A stretch of 23,219 nt of DNA, taken from NCBI GenBank assembly GCA_910586905.1, contig CAJUIV010000022.1, positions 1 to 23,219 on the forward strand. The letters run 5' to 3'. Of this stretch, positions 7,504-15,265 are shown one piece after another. Position 1 is the first letter of the stretch, and the number at the start of each line of letters is the position of its first letter. Made by a program: the position numbers and the translations under genes. Under the pieces are notes generated by a model. That model had not been told where the DNA came from. It did not search any database and was given only the letters and a program-made list of their open reading frames with translations. Source of the stretch: an uncultured Christensenellaceae bacterium (GTDB lineage Bacteria > Bacillota > Clostridia > Christensenellales > CAG-314).

Positions 7504-9057
7504 TTATTGTCTGTTTAAATATACGTTTAATTCTATATTCGCGTCTTTGTTCAAATACTTTTTGATTACGCCGAATTTACGCTTTTTAATGTTCAGCGCT
7601 TTACCGTTATAAATCAAGCCTAAATTATCGTACGTTTCCATTCTGTTTTTCAAACGTTTTGCAAAGTTCTTAGAACGGTATCCCCAAGCGACTTCCGCCA
7701 AAGCGTCAAGCCGCGGCAATAAGTTGAAAAACAGCTTATCCGAGCTGTCGACGTATTCCGTCCATAAACAACCCTCTACGCCCAAAACGTTTTGACAGTT
7801 AGCCTTATTAACGCCTTTTAACGGCTTAAAACGTAACGTTTTACACAGCGGAGTCATCGCGTAAGGATAATCGAAATACAAATTGAAATGCTGCGACATT
7901 ATAACTTTACGTCCGCTGTTCGCGTCTTTTACGCCGTCGCTATCGGCTAACGGCTTCCATACCTGACTTACGATTTCTTTATCCGAAGAAGCGGTTAAGC
8001 CGTCGTTCCAGCATATTACGGTTTTACCCTTAGACTCCAAATATTTACGAAATACCTCCACCATATGCGTCTGCAATTCGTCGAAATTTTGAAGCTGCAG
8101 TTCGGACAAACGTTCGCGGCACAATTTACAGTTACACCATCTGTCCTTAGGCGCTTCGTCGCCGCCCAAATGAAAATATTCAGACGGAAACAAATCGCTT
8201 ACTTCGTCCAAAATATCGCGGACAAAATCGTACGTCGAGTCGTTACCGGCGCATAAAATATCTTTTGATATTCCCCACTGTTTACGCACTTCGGTAACCT
8301 GACCCGTACAGCAAAACTCGGGATATGCGGCAAGCGCAGCGACGCTATGACCGGGTATATCGATTTCGGGAATTATATCCACTTGCCGTTCGGCCGCGTA
8401 CACAACCAATTCTCTTATTTCATCCTTAGTTAAAAACCCTCCGTGCGGCAGTTCTTCAACGTAACGTTTACCGTTTCTAACTACTTCCGAACCGTCGCGG
8501 CTTGAGGAAACCGTATTTAAAAGAGGATACTTGTCTATTTGAACGCGGAATCCTTGGTCGTCGGATAAATGCAGGTGCAGTTTGTTAAGTTTAACCTGCG
8601 ACATCAAGTCTATAATTTGTTTTAAAACGTCCGAACCGTAAAAATGACGGCAAACGTCTATCAGCAATCCTCGGTGAGAAAATTTAGGAGAATCCTCTAT
8701 ATAGCAGTTATCACAAGAAATAATTTCCCGTTTTTTATCCAAGCCGAAAAGCTGCCTAAGAGTTTCGACCGCGTAAAAGCATCCGGTCATATCGCTGAAT
8801 TTAACCGTCAGTATATCCTGCGAAAGCATTACAAAATAATCTTCTTTGCCGCACTCTTCGTACTTACTGAAAATTATTTTTGCGCTGTCTATTTCATCGG
8901 TAAACTCCACGTTGACGTTAACGCTCGATTCTATCATACGGACAAGCCGTTCCGCCTGAACTTTAAACTGTTCGTCGCAAAAGATAAAACAATCTCCGTC
9001 TATTTTAAAACTTCCGCAAATTTTTTCAAATTTTTTAGGTTGTGGAATGATATTCAT
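7504..9057 (-). CDS. GH20 family beta-N-acetylhexosaminidase, cytoplasmic type
   Basis: Removes terminal beta-linked GlcNAc or GalNAc from oligosaccharides by substrate-assisted catalysis. It is 517 residues, with an N-terminal GH20b-like domain (about 1-120) and the catalytic barrel from FSHRGLLIDVCRHF (Arg at 129 expected to bind substrate). HLHLSDDQGFRVQID (about 161-175) and HLGGDE (296-301) follow; Asp300-Glu301 is the catalytic pair. WNDG and LWTEYV are later conserved tryptophan motifs. There is no signal peptide or transmembrane segment, so it should act inside the cell on imported oligosaccharides. Ribosome site AAGGAA, ATG at 9057. First gene of an operon with pfkA. Confidence 0.93.
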   Translation of the reverse strand: MNIIPQPKKFEKICGSFKIDGDCFIFCDEQFKVQAERLVRMIESSVNVNVEFTDEIDSAKIIFSKYEECGKEDYFVMLSQDILTVKFSDMTGCFYAVETLRQLFGLDKKREIISCDNCYIEDSPKFSHRGLLIDVCRHFYGSDVLKQIIDLMSQVKLNKLHLHLSDDQGFRVQIDKYPLLNTVSSSRDGSEVVRNGKRYVEELPHGGFLTKDEIRELVVYAAERQVDIIPEIDIPGHSVAALAAYPEFCCTGQVTEVRKQWGISKDILCAGNDSTYDFVRDILDEVSDLFPSEYFHLGGDEAPKDRWCNCKLCRERLSELQLQNFDELQTHMVEVFRKYLESKGKTVICWNDGLTASSDKEIVSQVWKPLADSDGVKDANSGRKVIMSQHFNLYFDYPYAMTPLCKTLRFKPLKGVNKANCQNVLGVEGCLWTEYVDSSDKLFFNLLPRLDALAEVAWGYRSKNFAKRLKNRMETYDNLGLIYNGKALNIKKRKFGVIKKYLNKDANIELNVYLNRQ

Positions 9058-9125
9058 ATTTTCCTTTTTATCTCGGTTAATTTATATAAATACGCATAAG
9101 TATAGTTATAATTTATTATTATATG

Positions 9126-9154
9126 ATTTTATCACAAAATATTCGCAAATACAA
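9126..9154 (-). promoter_or_regulatory. Promoter of the GH20-pfkA operon
   Basis: Minus strand: TTGTAT (9154-9149), 17 bp, TAAAAT (9131-9126), with TG one base upstream of the -10 box (extended -10). This leaves a leader of about 60 nt. Confidence 0.65.
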
Positions 9155-9210
9155 CTTTATAAATACAGTTAAAGAAAAAAAATACCCGTATTATTTTGTT
9201 TTACAAACGT

Positions 9211-9247
9211 AAACGCGAAGTTACGGCATGCCGCTTCTTCGCGTTTT
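9211..9247 (-). terminator. Probable terminator of the xre-potABCD operon
   Basis: AAACGCGAAG (9211-9220) and CTTCGCGTTT (9237-9246) form a 10-bp stem enclosing an inner GGCATGCC palindrome. It sits 55 nt beyond the potD stop. The run after the stem on the minus strand is U-interrupted (ACGTTTGTAAAACAAAAT), so termination may be partial; on the plus strand it is followed by TTTTAAAA. Confidence 0.65.
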
Positions 9248-9300
9248 AAAACGTTATAATTAAAGAATTTAAACTTTGAAACCGCAGTCGGACCGTAACG

Positions 9301-11019
9301 TTAAATTCTGCTTTGATTTGCGTCATCGGGCAGCTTAACGACCGATTTTATACGGAATTTTATAAATTGCGAAAGCGCGACTATTCCCGCCGTAACTACG
9401 ACTGCCAACGCAGTCCATCCGAGAAGAGGCAGCGCGTTATCGCCCGTAGAACGCGCGGAATTCCACATGGTTACCACGGCTTTATTATTGACGCCGTAAT
9501 CGCGCATAACGCCGAGTGTGTTTAGTCCGCGGTCGTATCCGCCGGAAGTTTCGGCAATTACAAAGGGGTAACGCCAATTACTGTTATCCATTTCGTCGCG
9601 ATAATCGAAGAAATATTCTTCGAATTCCTCCCAACTGTCGTAGTCGAACTTCGTTATGGGATTTCCGTCTTCGTCCAAACGTTCCCAGCTATCGTCGTTG
9701 ACGACGTACGCTTCGGCAAGAGCCGTTCTCGCTCCGTCGTTACTGCGAACCGCGTCCGGACTTACGGCGGAAGAATAACCGATTTCCAACATATTTTGAG
9801 CCGCGACCTCGGGATTATTCAAAAAGTTTATAAACAATTTTATCGCGTTTAAATGACTCGGTTCGTGATTTTTGGGAATAACCCAACCGTCAAACCAAAT
9901 GTTACCGGTAGTATGCGGAACGTAGTAACCTAGCTCGTAATCGCCGCACTTTTCTTTACAATATTTACATAAGTAATATTTTTCGTCGTTTTCATCGCGC
10001 TTCTCTTCGCCGTAAACGCGGGTATGACGTTCTTCCGAACACGGCTTACACAACGCGTCGTCCCAGCTTTCTTCAACGGCGTACATCGCGTCGCCGCTCC
10101 AAGCAAGGTCTACGGTGGCGTTGCCTTTAAGCAAATCGTCTTTGCCGAAATCCACCTCGTAACCGAACAGTTGTTTTTTCTGTTCTATAAGCGCCTTCTT
10201 ACACAATTCTATCAGTGTATCGTCGACCGCGTTTATAAGTTCTCCCGCGGGCATATCGGCATACGCCCTGCCGTCGTCGGCGAGTTTTCCGTCGAGTTTG
10301 CCGCTTTCGAGCAAGTAGAATACGGTCGCGGCATAACTGTCGCGAATACTGTCTTTCATCAGTATACTGCCGGTAAGTTCGTCGGAAAGTAAATTGCCTT
10401 CGCCGTCGTCGTTAAACAATATTCCCCAGTTAGCTTTGTTTATAGTTTCGTAGTCGTAAATATTCATTTCCATAAAGGAATACTTATTATACAGAATACC
10501 CAGCGTTCCGTACATATACGGGACAATGTAATCCGTCATATTCTGCAAGTCGTCTTTACCTTCTACGCGGATTTCTCCGAAAGCTTCGTTGATTTTATTT
10601 ATTATATCGTTATCGACGTTCGACGAATTATGCTCGTACAAATCCGAGTTGACGTTTAAACCTTTCGCATATTCGTTTTCGTCAAAGTAATTTAGAGCGA
10701 CAAGCATATCGCTTTCTATCAGCTTTTGTATAGCGTATTCGCTGGGACAGATGACGTCCACTCGCGCATCGCCTTGCATAATTTTGGTAAGCATCGTTTC
10801 GTTGGTATCGAACGTTACGTAAGTGATGTCTATATCGTTGCCGGTAAGCGATTTGTAGTATTCTTTAAAATCGGTAAGTTTACTGTCGTAAATATAATCC
10901 GCCCAATTATAAACCACCAACTTATCTACCTGAATTTCGTTCGGAGTGCAAGCCGCCGCAGAAAAAACGACTGTAAGCAATAATATTACGCACAAAACAG
11001 CCGGAATAATTTTTTTCAT
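9301..11019 (-). CDS. potD: Polyamine ABC transporter substrate-binding protein with Cys-rich insert and C-terminal anchor
   Basis: Extracytoplasmic binding protein delivering spermidine or putrescine to PotBC. The N-terminus is a lipoprotein signal (KK, hydrophobic core, SAAAC with Cys24). LVVYNWADYI at about 34-43 is the typical PotD opening, and TYVTFDTNETMLTKI, VDVICPSEYAIQKL, MYGTLGILYN and FDGWVIPKN are all PotD-like. At 572 residues it is over 200 longer than ordinary PotD. The excess includes a Cys-rich insert at about 324-358 (CKPC, CKYC, then a fifth Cys at 358), acidic loops, and a C-terminal hydrophobic helix (about 528-552) followed by a basic KFRIKSVVK tail, which fits a membrane anchor with a cytosolic end. 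Start overlaps the potC stop as ATGA, with GGAGG upstream. Confidence 0.9.
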   Translation of the reverse strand: MKKIIPAVLCVILLLTVVFSAAACTPNEIQVDKLVVYNWADYIYDSKLTDFKEYYKSLTGNDIDITYVTFDTNETMLTKIMQGDARVDVICPSEYAIQKLIESDMLVALNYFDENEYAKGLNVNSDLYEHNSSNVDNDIINKINEAFGEIRVEGKDDLQNMTDYIVPYMYGTLGILYNKYSFMEMNIYDYETINKANWGILFNDDGEGNLLSDELTGSILMKDSIRDSYAATVFYLLESGKLDGKLADDGRAYADMPAGELINAVDDTLIELCKKALIEQKKQLFGYEVDFGKDDLLKGNATVDLAWSGDAMYAVEESWDDALCKPCSEERHTRVYGEEKRDENDEKYYLCKYCKEKCGDYELGYYVPHTTGNIWFDGWVIPKNHEPSHLNAIKLFINFLNNPEVAAQNMLEIGYSSAVSPDAVRSNDGARTALAEAYVVNDDSWERLDEDGNPITKFDYDSWEEFEEYFFDYRDEMDNSNWRYPFVIAETSGGYDRGLNTLGVMRDYGVNNKAVVTMWNSARSTGDNALPLLGWTALAVVVTAGIVALSQFIKFRIKSVVKLPDDANQSRI

Positions 11020-11831
11020 TGCTTATCCTCCTTTTTGCTATTTTTCTTGATATTGATTAAGAGCAGTAACGTGAGCATTACCACAAAGAAGATACTGAAC
11101 ACCGCAAACCAAAAAGGTTCCAAACTCTTAACGCGAGCGTCCTCGTAAATATACGTCGACAACGTTTCTATACCGGTATCGCCCTTATTGAACTGCGTTA
11201 TTATAAAGTCGTCCAAAGACAAAGTAAACGCCATTGCAAAACCGGAAACTATCCCCGGCATAAGGAAAGGAATCACCACTTTGAATATTGCGGCAAAAGG
11301 ATTAGAACCTAAATCCAAAGCCGCTTCATACATATTCGGGTCCATTTTTTGAAGCCTCGGTAGTATCGAAAGCACCACGTACGGAGTACAAAACGCTACG
11401 TGGCTTATTATCAAACGGGTAAGTCCTTGCGGAAAAACAAAACTGAACGCGGCAAAAAACACCATAAGCGATACAGCCATTACCACTTCGCTGTTTATCA
11501 TCGGCAGTTGGTTTACCGTAAGCGTTATCTTTTTTACTTTCCTGTTTAAATAATAAATTCCTATAGTGGCAAACGTACCCAAGATTGTGGAAATAACGCT
11601 TGCCGAAGCCGCCAAAATCAAGGTATACTTTAACGCCGAAAGCAAATTTTCCGATTGAGCTCCACTGGTAAAAATAGCCTTGTAACTTTCCAAAGTAAAG
11701 CCGTTTTCGAAACTGAACCGACTCGAACCCGAAAAACTGAATACTATGATGAGGAAAATCGGCAGATACATAAAAGCTATGACAAGCCCTAAATATCCGT
11801 CGGCAAAAATACGTCCGAGTTTTTTCTTCAT
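11016..11831 (-). CDS. potC: Polyamine ABC transporter permease PotC
   Basis: 271-residue inner-membrane permease, one half of the translocation channel for spermidine/putrescine import. About six transmembrane segments are visible, starting with LVIAFMYLPIFLIIVFSFS. The ATPase-coupling EAA-type motif is YEAALDLGSNPFAAIFKVVIPFLMPGI (about 165-193), in the expected cytosolic loop. SLDDFIITQFNKG is a characteristic PotC segment. The length matches the family. Its ATG overlaps the potB stop by 4 nt, with GAGGAGG upstream, and its own stop overlaps the potD start, so the operon is translationally coupled. Confidence 0.95.
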   Translation of the reverse strand: MKKKLGRIFADGYLGLVIAFMYLPIFLIIVFSFSGSSRFSFENGFTLESYKAIFTSGAQSENLLSALKYTLILAASASVISTILGTFATIGIYYLNRKVKKITLTVNQLPMINSEVVMAVSLMVFFAAFSFVFPQGLTRLIISHVAFCTPYVVLSILPRLQKMDPNMYEAALDLGSNPFAAIFKVVIPFLMPGIVSGFAMAFTLSLDDFIITQFNKGDTGIETLSTYIYEDARVKSLEPFWFAVFSIFFVVMLTLLLLINIKKNSKKEDKQ

Positions 11832-12625
11832 AACGCGCTTTTTACCTCCTCTTTCTTTTCTGTAAGACTAACAAGAACGTTGGCTATAATTACTAAAACC
11901 AGCATAACCAAACTCATTACGCTGCCAACGCCAAAACTGTTGGTCGTTTTGGAAAAATGCATATTTATCGCGTCGCCGAATAGAAATATTTTGCTGCTGG
12001 ACAGTATTTCCGAAATGGCGAACGTCGAAATAGCGGGAATAAACGTCATAGTAATTCCGCTGACAATTCCTGAAACGGAAAGCGGCACTATCGTTTTCCA
12101 AAATACGGTAAATCTGTCCGCGCCCAGGTCTTCCGCCGCTTCGATATAACTGTGGTCGATGGAAACAAGCGTTGTGTGCAGCGGCAGAATCATATAGGGA
12201 AGATAGTTGTAAACCATACCGAACATAACCGTCCCCATTCCCAGTTTGACGTCGAGAGCTATAAAAATGGCTTTTGTAGACAGCGTGCGGATTAGGAAAT
12301 TTACCCACATCGGCAATATAAACAGCAATACGAACACTTTGTTGCTCGCATGGTACTTTGCCAGAAAATAAGCGACGGGGTAACCTATAACAAGACAGAT
12401 AAGAGTAGTTACAAGCCCGATAATGAGGGAGTTGCCGAGAACCGTCATTCCGCCGCCTTTATCGGAAAAGAATTCGATAAAATTATCGAAAGTGAGTTTC
12501 CCTTCGTCGCCTAAAAACGCGTTTATCAATACGATTACAAGCGGTACAACCACGAACAGCAGCAAAAATATCATATACGGATAAGCAAAAGCCTTGCGCG
12601 AAAAACGAAGTTTTGGTTTAGTCAT
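11828..12625 (-). CDS. potB: Polyamine ABC transporter permease PotB
   Basis: 265-residue membrane permease pairing with PotC. After a cytosolic basic start (KPKLRFSRK), the first membrane helix is YMIFLLLFVVVPLVIVLINAF and about six helices can be counted. LPMWVNFLIRTLSTKAI is a typical PotB segment, and YIEAAEDLGADRFTVFWKTIVPLSVSGI carries the EAA coupling motif. The start overlaps potA by 8 nt; its AAGGAGG ribosome site is embedded in the last codons of potA. Co-expression with PotA, PotC and PotD is therefore built into the sequence. Confidence 0.95.
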   Translation of the reverse strand: MTKPKLRFSRKAFAYPYMIFLLLFVVVPLVIVLINAFLGDEGKLTFDNFIEFFSDKGGGMTVLGNSLIIGLVTTLICLVIGYPVAYFLAKYHASNKVFVLLFILPMWVNFLIRTLSTKAIFIALDVKLGMGTVMFGMVYNYLPYMILPLHTTLVSIDHSYIEAAEDLGADRFTVFWKTIVPLSVSGIVSGITMTFIPAISTFAISEILSSSKIFLFGDAINMHFSKTTNSFGVGSVMSLVMLVLVIIANVLVSLTEKKEEVKSAL

Positions 12626-14114
12626 TTTGCTCCTCCTTGTTTTCGTTCTCCGCGGCTGCGCCGTTTTCGTCGAGGATTATTTCTTCGAGAATAATTTTTT
12701 CGGGAGCTATTTTTATACCAACGCGGTCGTTAAGCGTCCACTCGTAGTCGTTATCGACAAAAAAGTCGTAGTAGTCGTCCGTCCGCACGATGTACTGCCA
12801 GTAACTGCCCTTGTATATAGAAGATATTATAGTAGCGCCTATAGTTCCGTCTTCCTCGTCGTCCATAAGTTCTACGTCGTCGAAATCGACCGTAATTTTT
12901 ACGTGAGTACCCGCCGCTAAAGACGTTACGCAATCGAAACGCCCTCCGCAAAATTCCACTACGTTTTCGTCGTATATTTTTCCTTCCAAAGTGTTTATGA
13001 TGCGCGATTTGTGCATAATATGAAAATCGAAAGGTTTGATATACAGACCGATTACGTCGCCGACATCCACTTTTACGTTGTCGTGTATTATTATTTCGTT
13101 ACGCTCGTCGCCGTACGTCAAAGCTGTTACTTGATAATGGTCGCCCTTAAATACGCACGTTAAAACGTCCGCTTCGACTAAGCATTGTTTGTCTTTTTTA
13201 TCTACGATTCGTATGTCTTCCGGACGGATAATAACGTCGATAGGCTCGTTACGCTTAAAACCTTTGTCTACGCACTCGAACTTATGCCCCGAAATATCTA
13301 CGCAAAAATCTTTGACCATAGTACCGGACAAAATATTGGATTCGCCTATAAAGTCTGCGACGAAAGCGTTTGCAGGCTCGTCGTATATTTTCGTAGGAGT
13401 ACCTATTTGCTGAATAACGCCGTCTTTCATTACCACGATTTTATTCGACATAGTAAGCGCTTCTTCCTGGTCGTGCGTTACGTACACAAACGTTATACCC
13501 AGTTTTTGATGCATTTGCATAAGCTCGATTTGCATATCTTTACGCATTTTAAGGTCTAACGCCCCAAGCGGCTCGTCCAACAGTAAAACCTGCGGTTCGT
13601 TAACCAAGGCGCGGGCAATAGCTACCCGCTGTTGCTGTCCGCCGGAAAGAGAATTTACCGAACGGTGTCCGTAATCTTCCAAATCAACCATTTTCAGCGC
13701 GTTGTTTACTTTGTCCGAGATTTCCGTTTTGGTAAGTTTACGCATTTTTTGTATGCGATTGCCCTTTTTATCTAAAGTCGGCTCGCCGTTAGGGACAAAT
13801 TTAAGTTTAAGCCCGTAGGCGATATTCCCGAAAACGTTAAGATGCGGAAAAAGCGCGTAACGCTGAAACACGGTATTCAAAGCGCGTTTATGAGGCGGCA
13901 ATTCCGTTATGTCTTCGCCGTTAAAATACACCTTGCCGCTCGTGGGCTGTTCGAACCCGGCAATCATACGCAGCGTAGTCGTTTTTCCGCAGCCGGAAGG
14001 ACCCAACAGAGTTACGAATTCTCCGCGACGAATAGCCAACGACAAATTTTTGACGACGGGTTTGTCGCTGTACGATTTGTTGACGTTTTTAAGTTCGATT
14101 ATTATGTCGTTCAT
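12618..14114 (-). CDS. potA: Polyamine ABC transporter ATPase with duplicated C-terminal TOBE-like region
   Basis: ATPase energising polyamine uptake through PotBC. Walker A GPSGCGKTT (38-46), Q-loop in VFQRYALFPH (about 82-91), signature LSGGQ (156-160), Walker B VLLLDEP (176-182) and His214 in YVTHDQEE are all present. At 498 residues it is about 130 longer than usual. There is an extra charged segment between YGLKLK and the signature (about 106-130), and after the first TOBE-like unit (about 265-365) a second unit of similar size and pattern (about 372-475), then an acidic, disordered-looking tail. Both units contain a related YKGSYWQYIV / FKGDHYQVTA strand followed by a nucleotide-like DRVGIKIAPE / DVIGLYIKPF strand. 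ATG at 14114 follows AAAGGAG. Confidence 0.93.
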   Translation of the reverse strand: MNDIIIELKNVNKSYSDKPVVKNLSLAIRRGEFVTLLGPSGCGKTTTLRMIAGFEQPTSGKVYFNGEDITELPPHKRALNTVFQRYALFPHLNVFGNIAYGLKLKFVPNGEPTLDKKGNRIQKMRKLTKTEISDKVNNALKMVDLEDYGHRSVNSLSGGQQQRVAIARALVNEPQVLLLDEPLGALDLKMRKDMQIELMQMHQKLGITFVYVTHDQEEALTMSNKIVVMKDGVIQQIGTPTKIYDEPANAFVADFIGESNILSGTMVKDFCVDISGHKFECVDKGFKRNEPIDVIIRPEDIRIVDKKDKQCLVEADVLTCVFKGDHYQVTALTYGDERNEIIIHDNVKVDVGDVIGLYIKPFDFHIMHKSRIINTLEGKIYDENVVEFCGGRFDCVTSLAAGTHVKITVDFDDVELMDDEEDGTIGATIISSIYKGSYWQYIVRTDDYYDFFVDNDYEWTLNDRVGIKIAPEKIILEEIILDENGAAAENENKEEQND

Positions 14115-14135
14115 ATTTACTCCTTTTGCACCAAA

Positions 14136-14221
14136 CGTTTAAATCCATTGTAAACGCGTATTTACGAATCAGTTTATTTTTAAGAATTCTGTGTGCGTTG
14201 ACGAACGTATCGTCTACGCAC
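14136..14221 (-). promoter_or_regulatory. Structured leader of potA: two hairpins
   Basis: Between the regulator gene and potA there is a 12-bp hairpin with a single mismatch and a 5-nt loop (arms 14193-14204 and 14210-14221). A second, 6-bp hairpin (CGTTTA 14136-14141 / TAAACG 14151-14156) lies just upstream of the potA ribosome site. Neither stem is followed by a U-tract on the minus strand, so they are not ordinary terminators. A regulatory or mRNA-stabilising role is inference. Confidence 0.5.
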
Positions 14222-14270
14222 GGCGGGACGTAAAAGATTTCCTGTTAGGCAGTTATCGTTTTTTTTCGGT

Positions 14271-14300
14271 AATATATCAAACGCCGAATTACGCGGTCAA
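14271..14300 (-). promoter_or_regulatory. Possible second promoter in front of potA
   Basis: Minus strand: TTGACC (14300-14295), 18 bp, TATATT (14276-14271), immediately after the regulator stop codon. If used, potABCD could be transcribed separately from the regulator, with a leader of about 150 nt containing both hairpins described separately. Confidence 0.5.
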
Positions 14301-14303
14301 ACT

Positions 14304-14840
14304 TTAAAAATTAGAAGGCGTAGTAACCCACAATACCTTCGCTTCCGTTTTACCGACGTTTACCAGCGTATGCTGTTTTTGTCCGTCGATGGAAAAAGCG
14401 TCGCCGCGTTTAAGCCTATATTTTTCCTTTAGCGTTACAATTTCGACAGCGCCGTCCAAAACGTATCCGAATTCCTCTCCTTCGAAAGGCAGACGTTCTT
14501 CGGCGCTTGCTCCTTGCGGCAGCGTCAAAATAACGGGTTCCATATCCTTACGCTGAGAATTGGGTATAAGCCAAGTATTGGTTCCTCCGCCGTTTTTGGA
14601 ATTAAAATAGTCGTCTTGCGAATACACCACTTTTTCCTTTTTCGGTTCGGTAAAAAAATCCTGTAAAGAAACGCCCAAAATATTGAGAATATCTTGTAAC
14701 GTAGCAATAGACGGAGAACACAAATCGTTTTCCAACTGCGAAATGTAACCTTTCGTCAGTTCGGTTCGGTCGGCAAGTTCTTCCTGAGTAAGCCCCAGCT
14801 GCAAACGGTACTGTTTTATTTTTCGACCGATTTCTATCAT
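14304..14840 (-). CDS. XRE-family regulator with C-terminal cupin domain, PuuR-like
   Basis: 178-residue regulator. The N-terminal helix-turn-helix (about residues 4-60) includes IKQYRLQLGLTQEELADRT and the recognition helix KGYISQLE, then NILGVSLQDFF. The cupin domain (about 105-175) contains FEGEEFGYVLDGAVEI and LKRGDAFSIDGQKQHTLVNVG, a small-molecule barrel. Regulators of this architecture sit next to potABCD in many Firmicutes and are expected to sense polyamines. The ATG at 14840 follows GAGGTG with a 6-nt spacer; the frame is open for 54 more codons upstream, but that part is the structured leader and has no ribosome site. It is the first gene of the polyamine locus, 189 nt before potA. 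Confidence 0.93.
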   Translation of the reverse strand: MIEIGRKIKQYRLQLGLTQEELADRTELTKGYISQLENDLCSPSIATLQDILNILGVSLQDFFTEPKKEKVVYSQDDYFNSKNGGGTNTWLIPNSQRKDMEPVILTLPQGASAEERLPFEGEEFGYVLDGAVEIVTLKEKYRLKRGDAFSIDGQKQHTLVNVGKTEAKVLWVTTPSNF

Positions 14841-14860
14841 TATCGACACCTCGCAACAAT

Positions 14861-14967
14861 AAAAAATACCCATAGGCAAACTAACAAAATATTTAGAGTA
14901 CCGCCGCATTTCACGACGCGGACACGGAGTTCCGCATATACAATAAATTTTGTTTGCCTCGGGCAAC
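14861..14967 (-). promoter_or_regulatory. Candidate structured RNA in the xre-cupin leader, closed stem followed by U6
   Basis: The predicted transcript starts near 14967 and enters a long stem at once. AGGCAAAC (14959-14952) pairs with GUUUGCCU (14881-14874); outside it CCC (14963-14961) can pair with GGG (14871-14869). Inside it AAAAU (14951-14947) can pair with AUUUU (14890-14886). The enclosed part holds GC-rich sub-hairpins, such as GCGGA (14935-14931) with UCCGC (14922-14918) and a weaker one at 14917-14903. The closing stem is followed directly by UA and six U (14866-14861), then the regulator's ribosome site. This resembles an attenuator or riboswitch-like leader. It is not a class I recognise. 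A DNA-level repeat, TTGCC-TCG-GGCAA at 14954-14966, coincides with the +1 site and may instead be an autoregulatory operator. Confidence 0.45.
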
Positions 14968-14973
14968 ATTGCA

Positions 14974-15002
14974 ATTATATATCCCGCATTAAGTATTGTC
15001 AA
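14974..15002 (-). promoter_or_regulatory. Sigma-A promoter of the xre-cupin regulator (and potABCD)
   Basis: Minus strand: TTGACA (15002-14997), 17 bp, TATAAT (14979-14974). Both boxes are perfect. The leader to the regulator start is about 127 nt. Confidence 0.88.
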
Positions 15003-15073
15003 ACGTTTTTATTATTTTTACTAAACTTTTTTTACAATTCCTAAACTTTTTGTTTAATATATCAACAAAATAC

Positions 15074-15101
15074 AAAAAAAAAGGCTTTGATATCAAAGCC
15101 T
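15074..15101 (-). terminator. Strong intrinsic terminator downstream of galK
   Basis: AGGCTTTG-ATAT-CAAAGCCT (15082-15101) is a perfect palindrome. On the minus strand it is followed by eight U (15081-15074). It lies about 165 nt past the galK stop and before the regulator promoter. Between it and galK there is another inverted repeat, GACCCGGT (15124) / ACCGGGTC (15162), with a 30-nt loop, and a run of seven G (15248-15256 area) next to the galK stop; no gene is visible there. Confidence 0.88.
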
Positions 15102-15265
15102 AAAAAGAAATTCAGTATTTATCGACCCGGTATATCGTCGCGTTCGAATACAAATGAAAAAACCGGGTCTTATGTCAGCGTTAAACTACCGCAGCTTGTC
15201 GGCTTTTACGGCAGTAAATTCACAAAACCGCGATGCGTTTTTCTCGGAGGGGGGGATTCTTTCCA

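Noticed and set aside
14841..15002. Upstream extension of the XRE-cupin protein by 54 codons
   Set aside because: The frame is open, but its proposed start lies within the promoter -35 box region, there is no ribosome site, the sequence is cysteine-rich and unlike the family, and the internal ATG at 14840 has a good GAGGTG.
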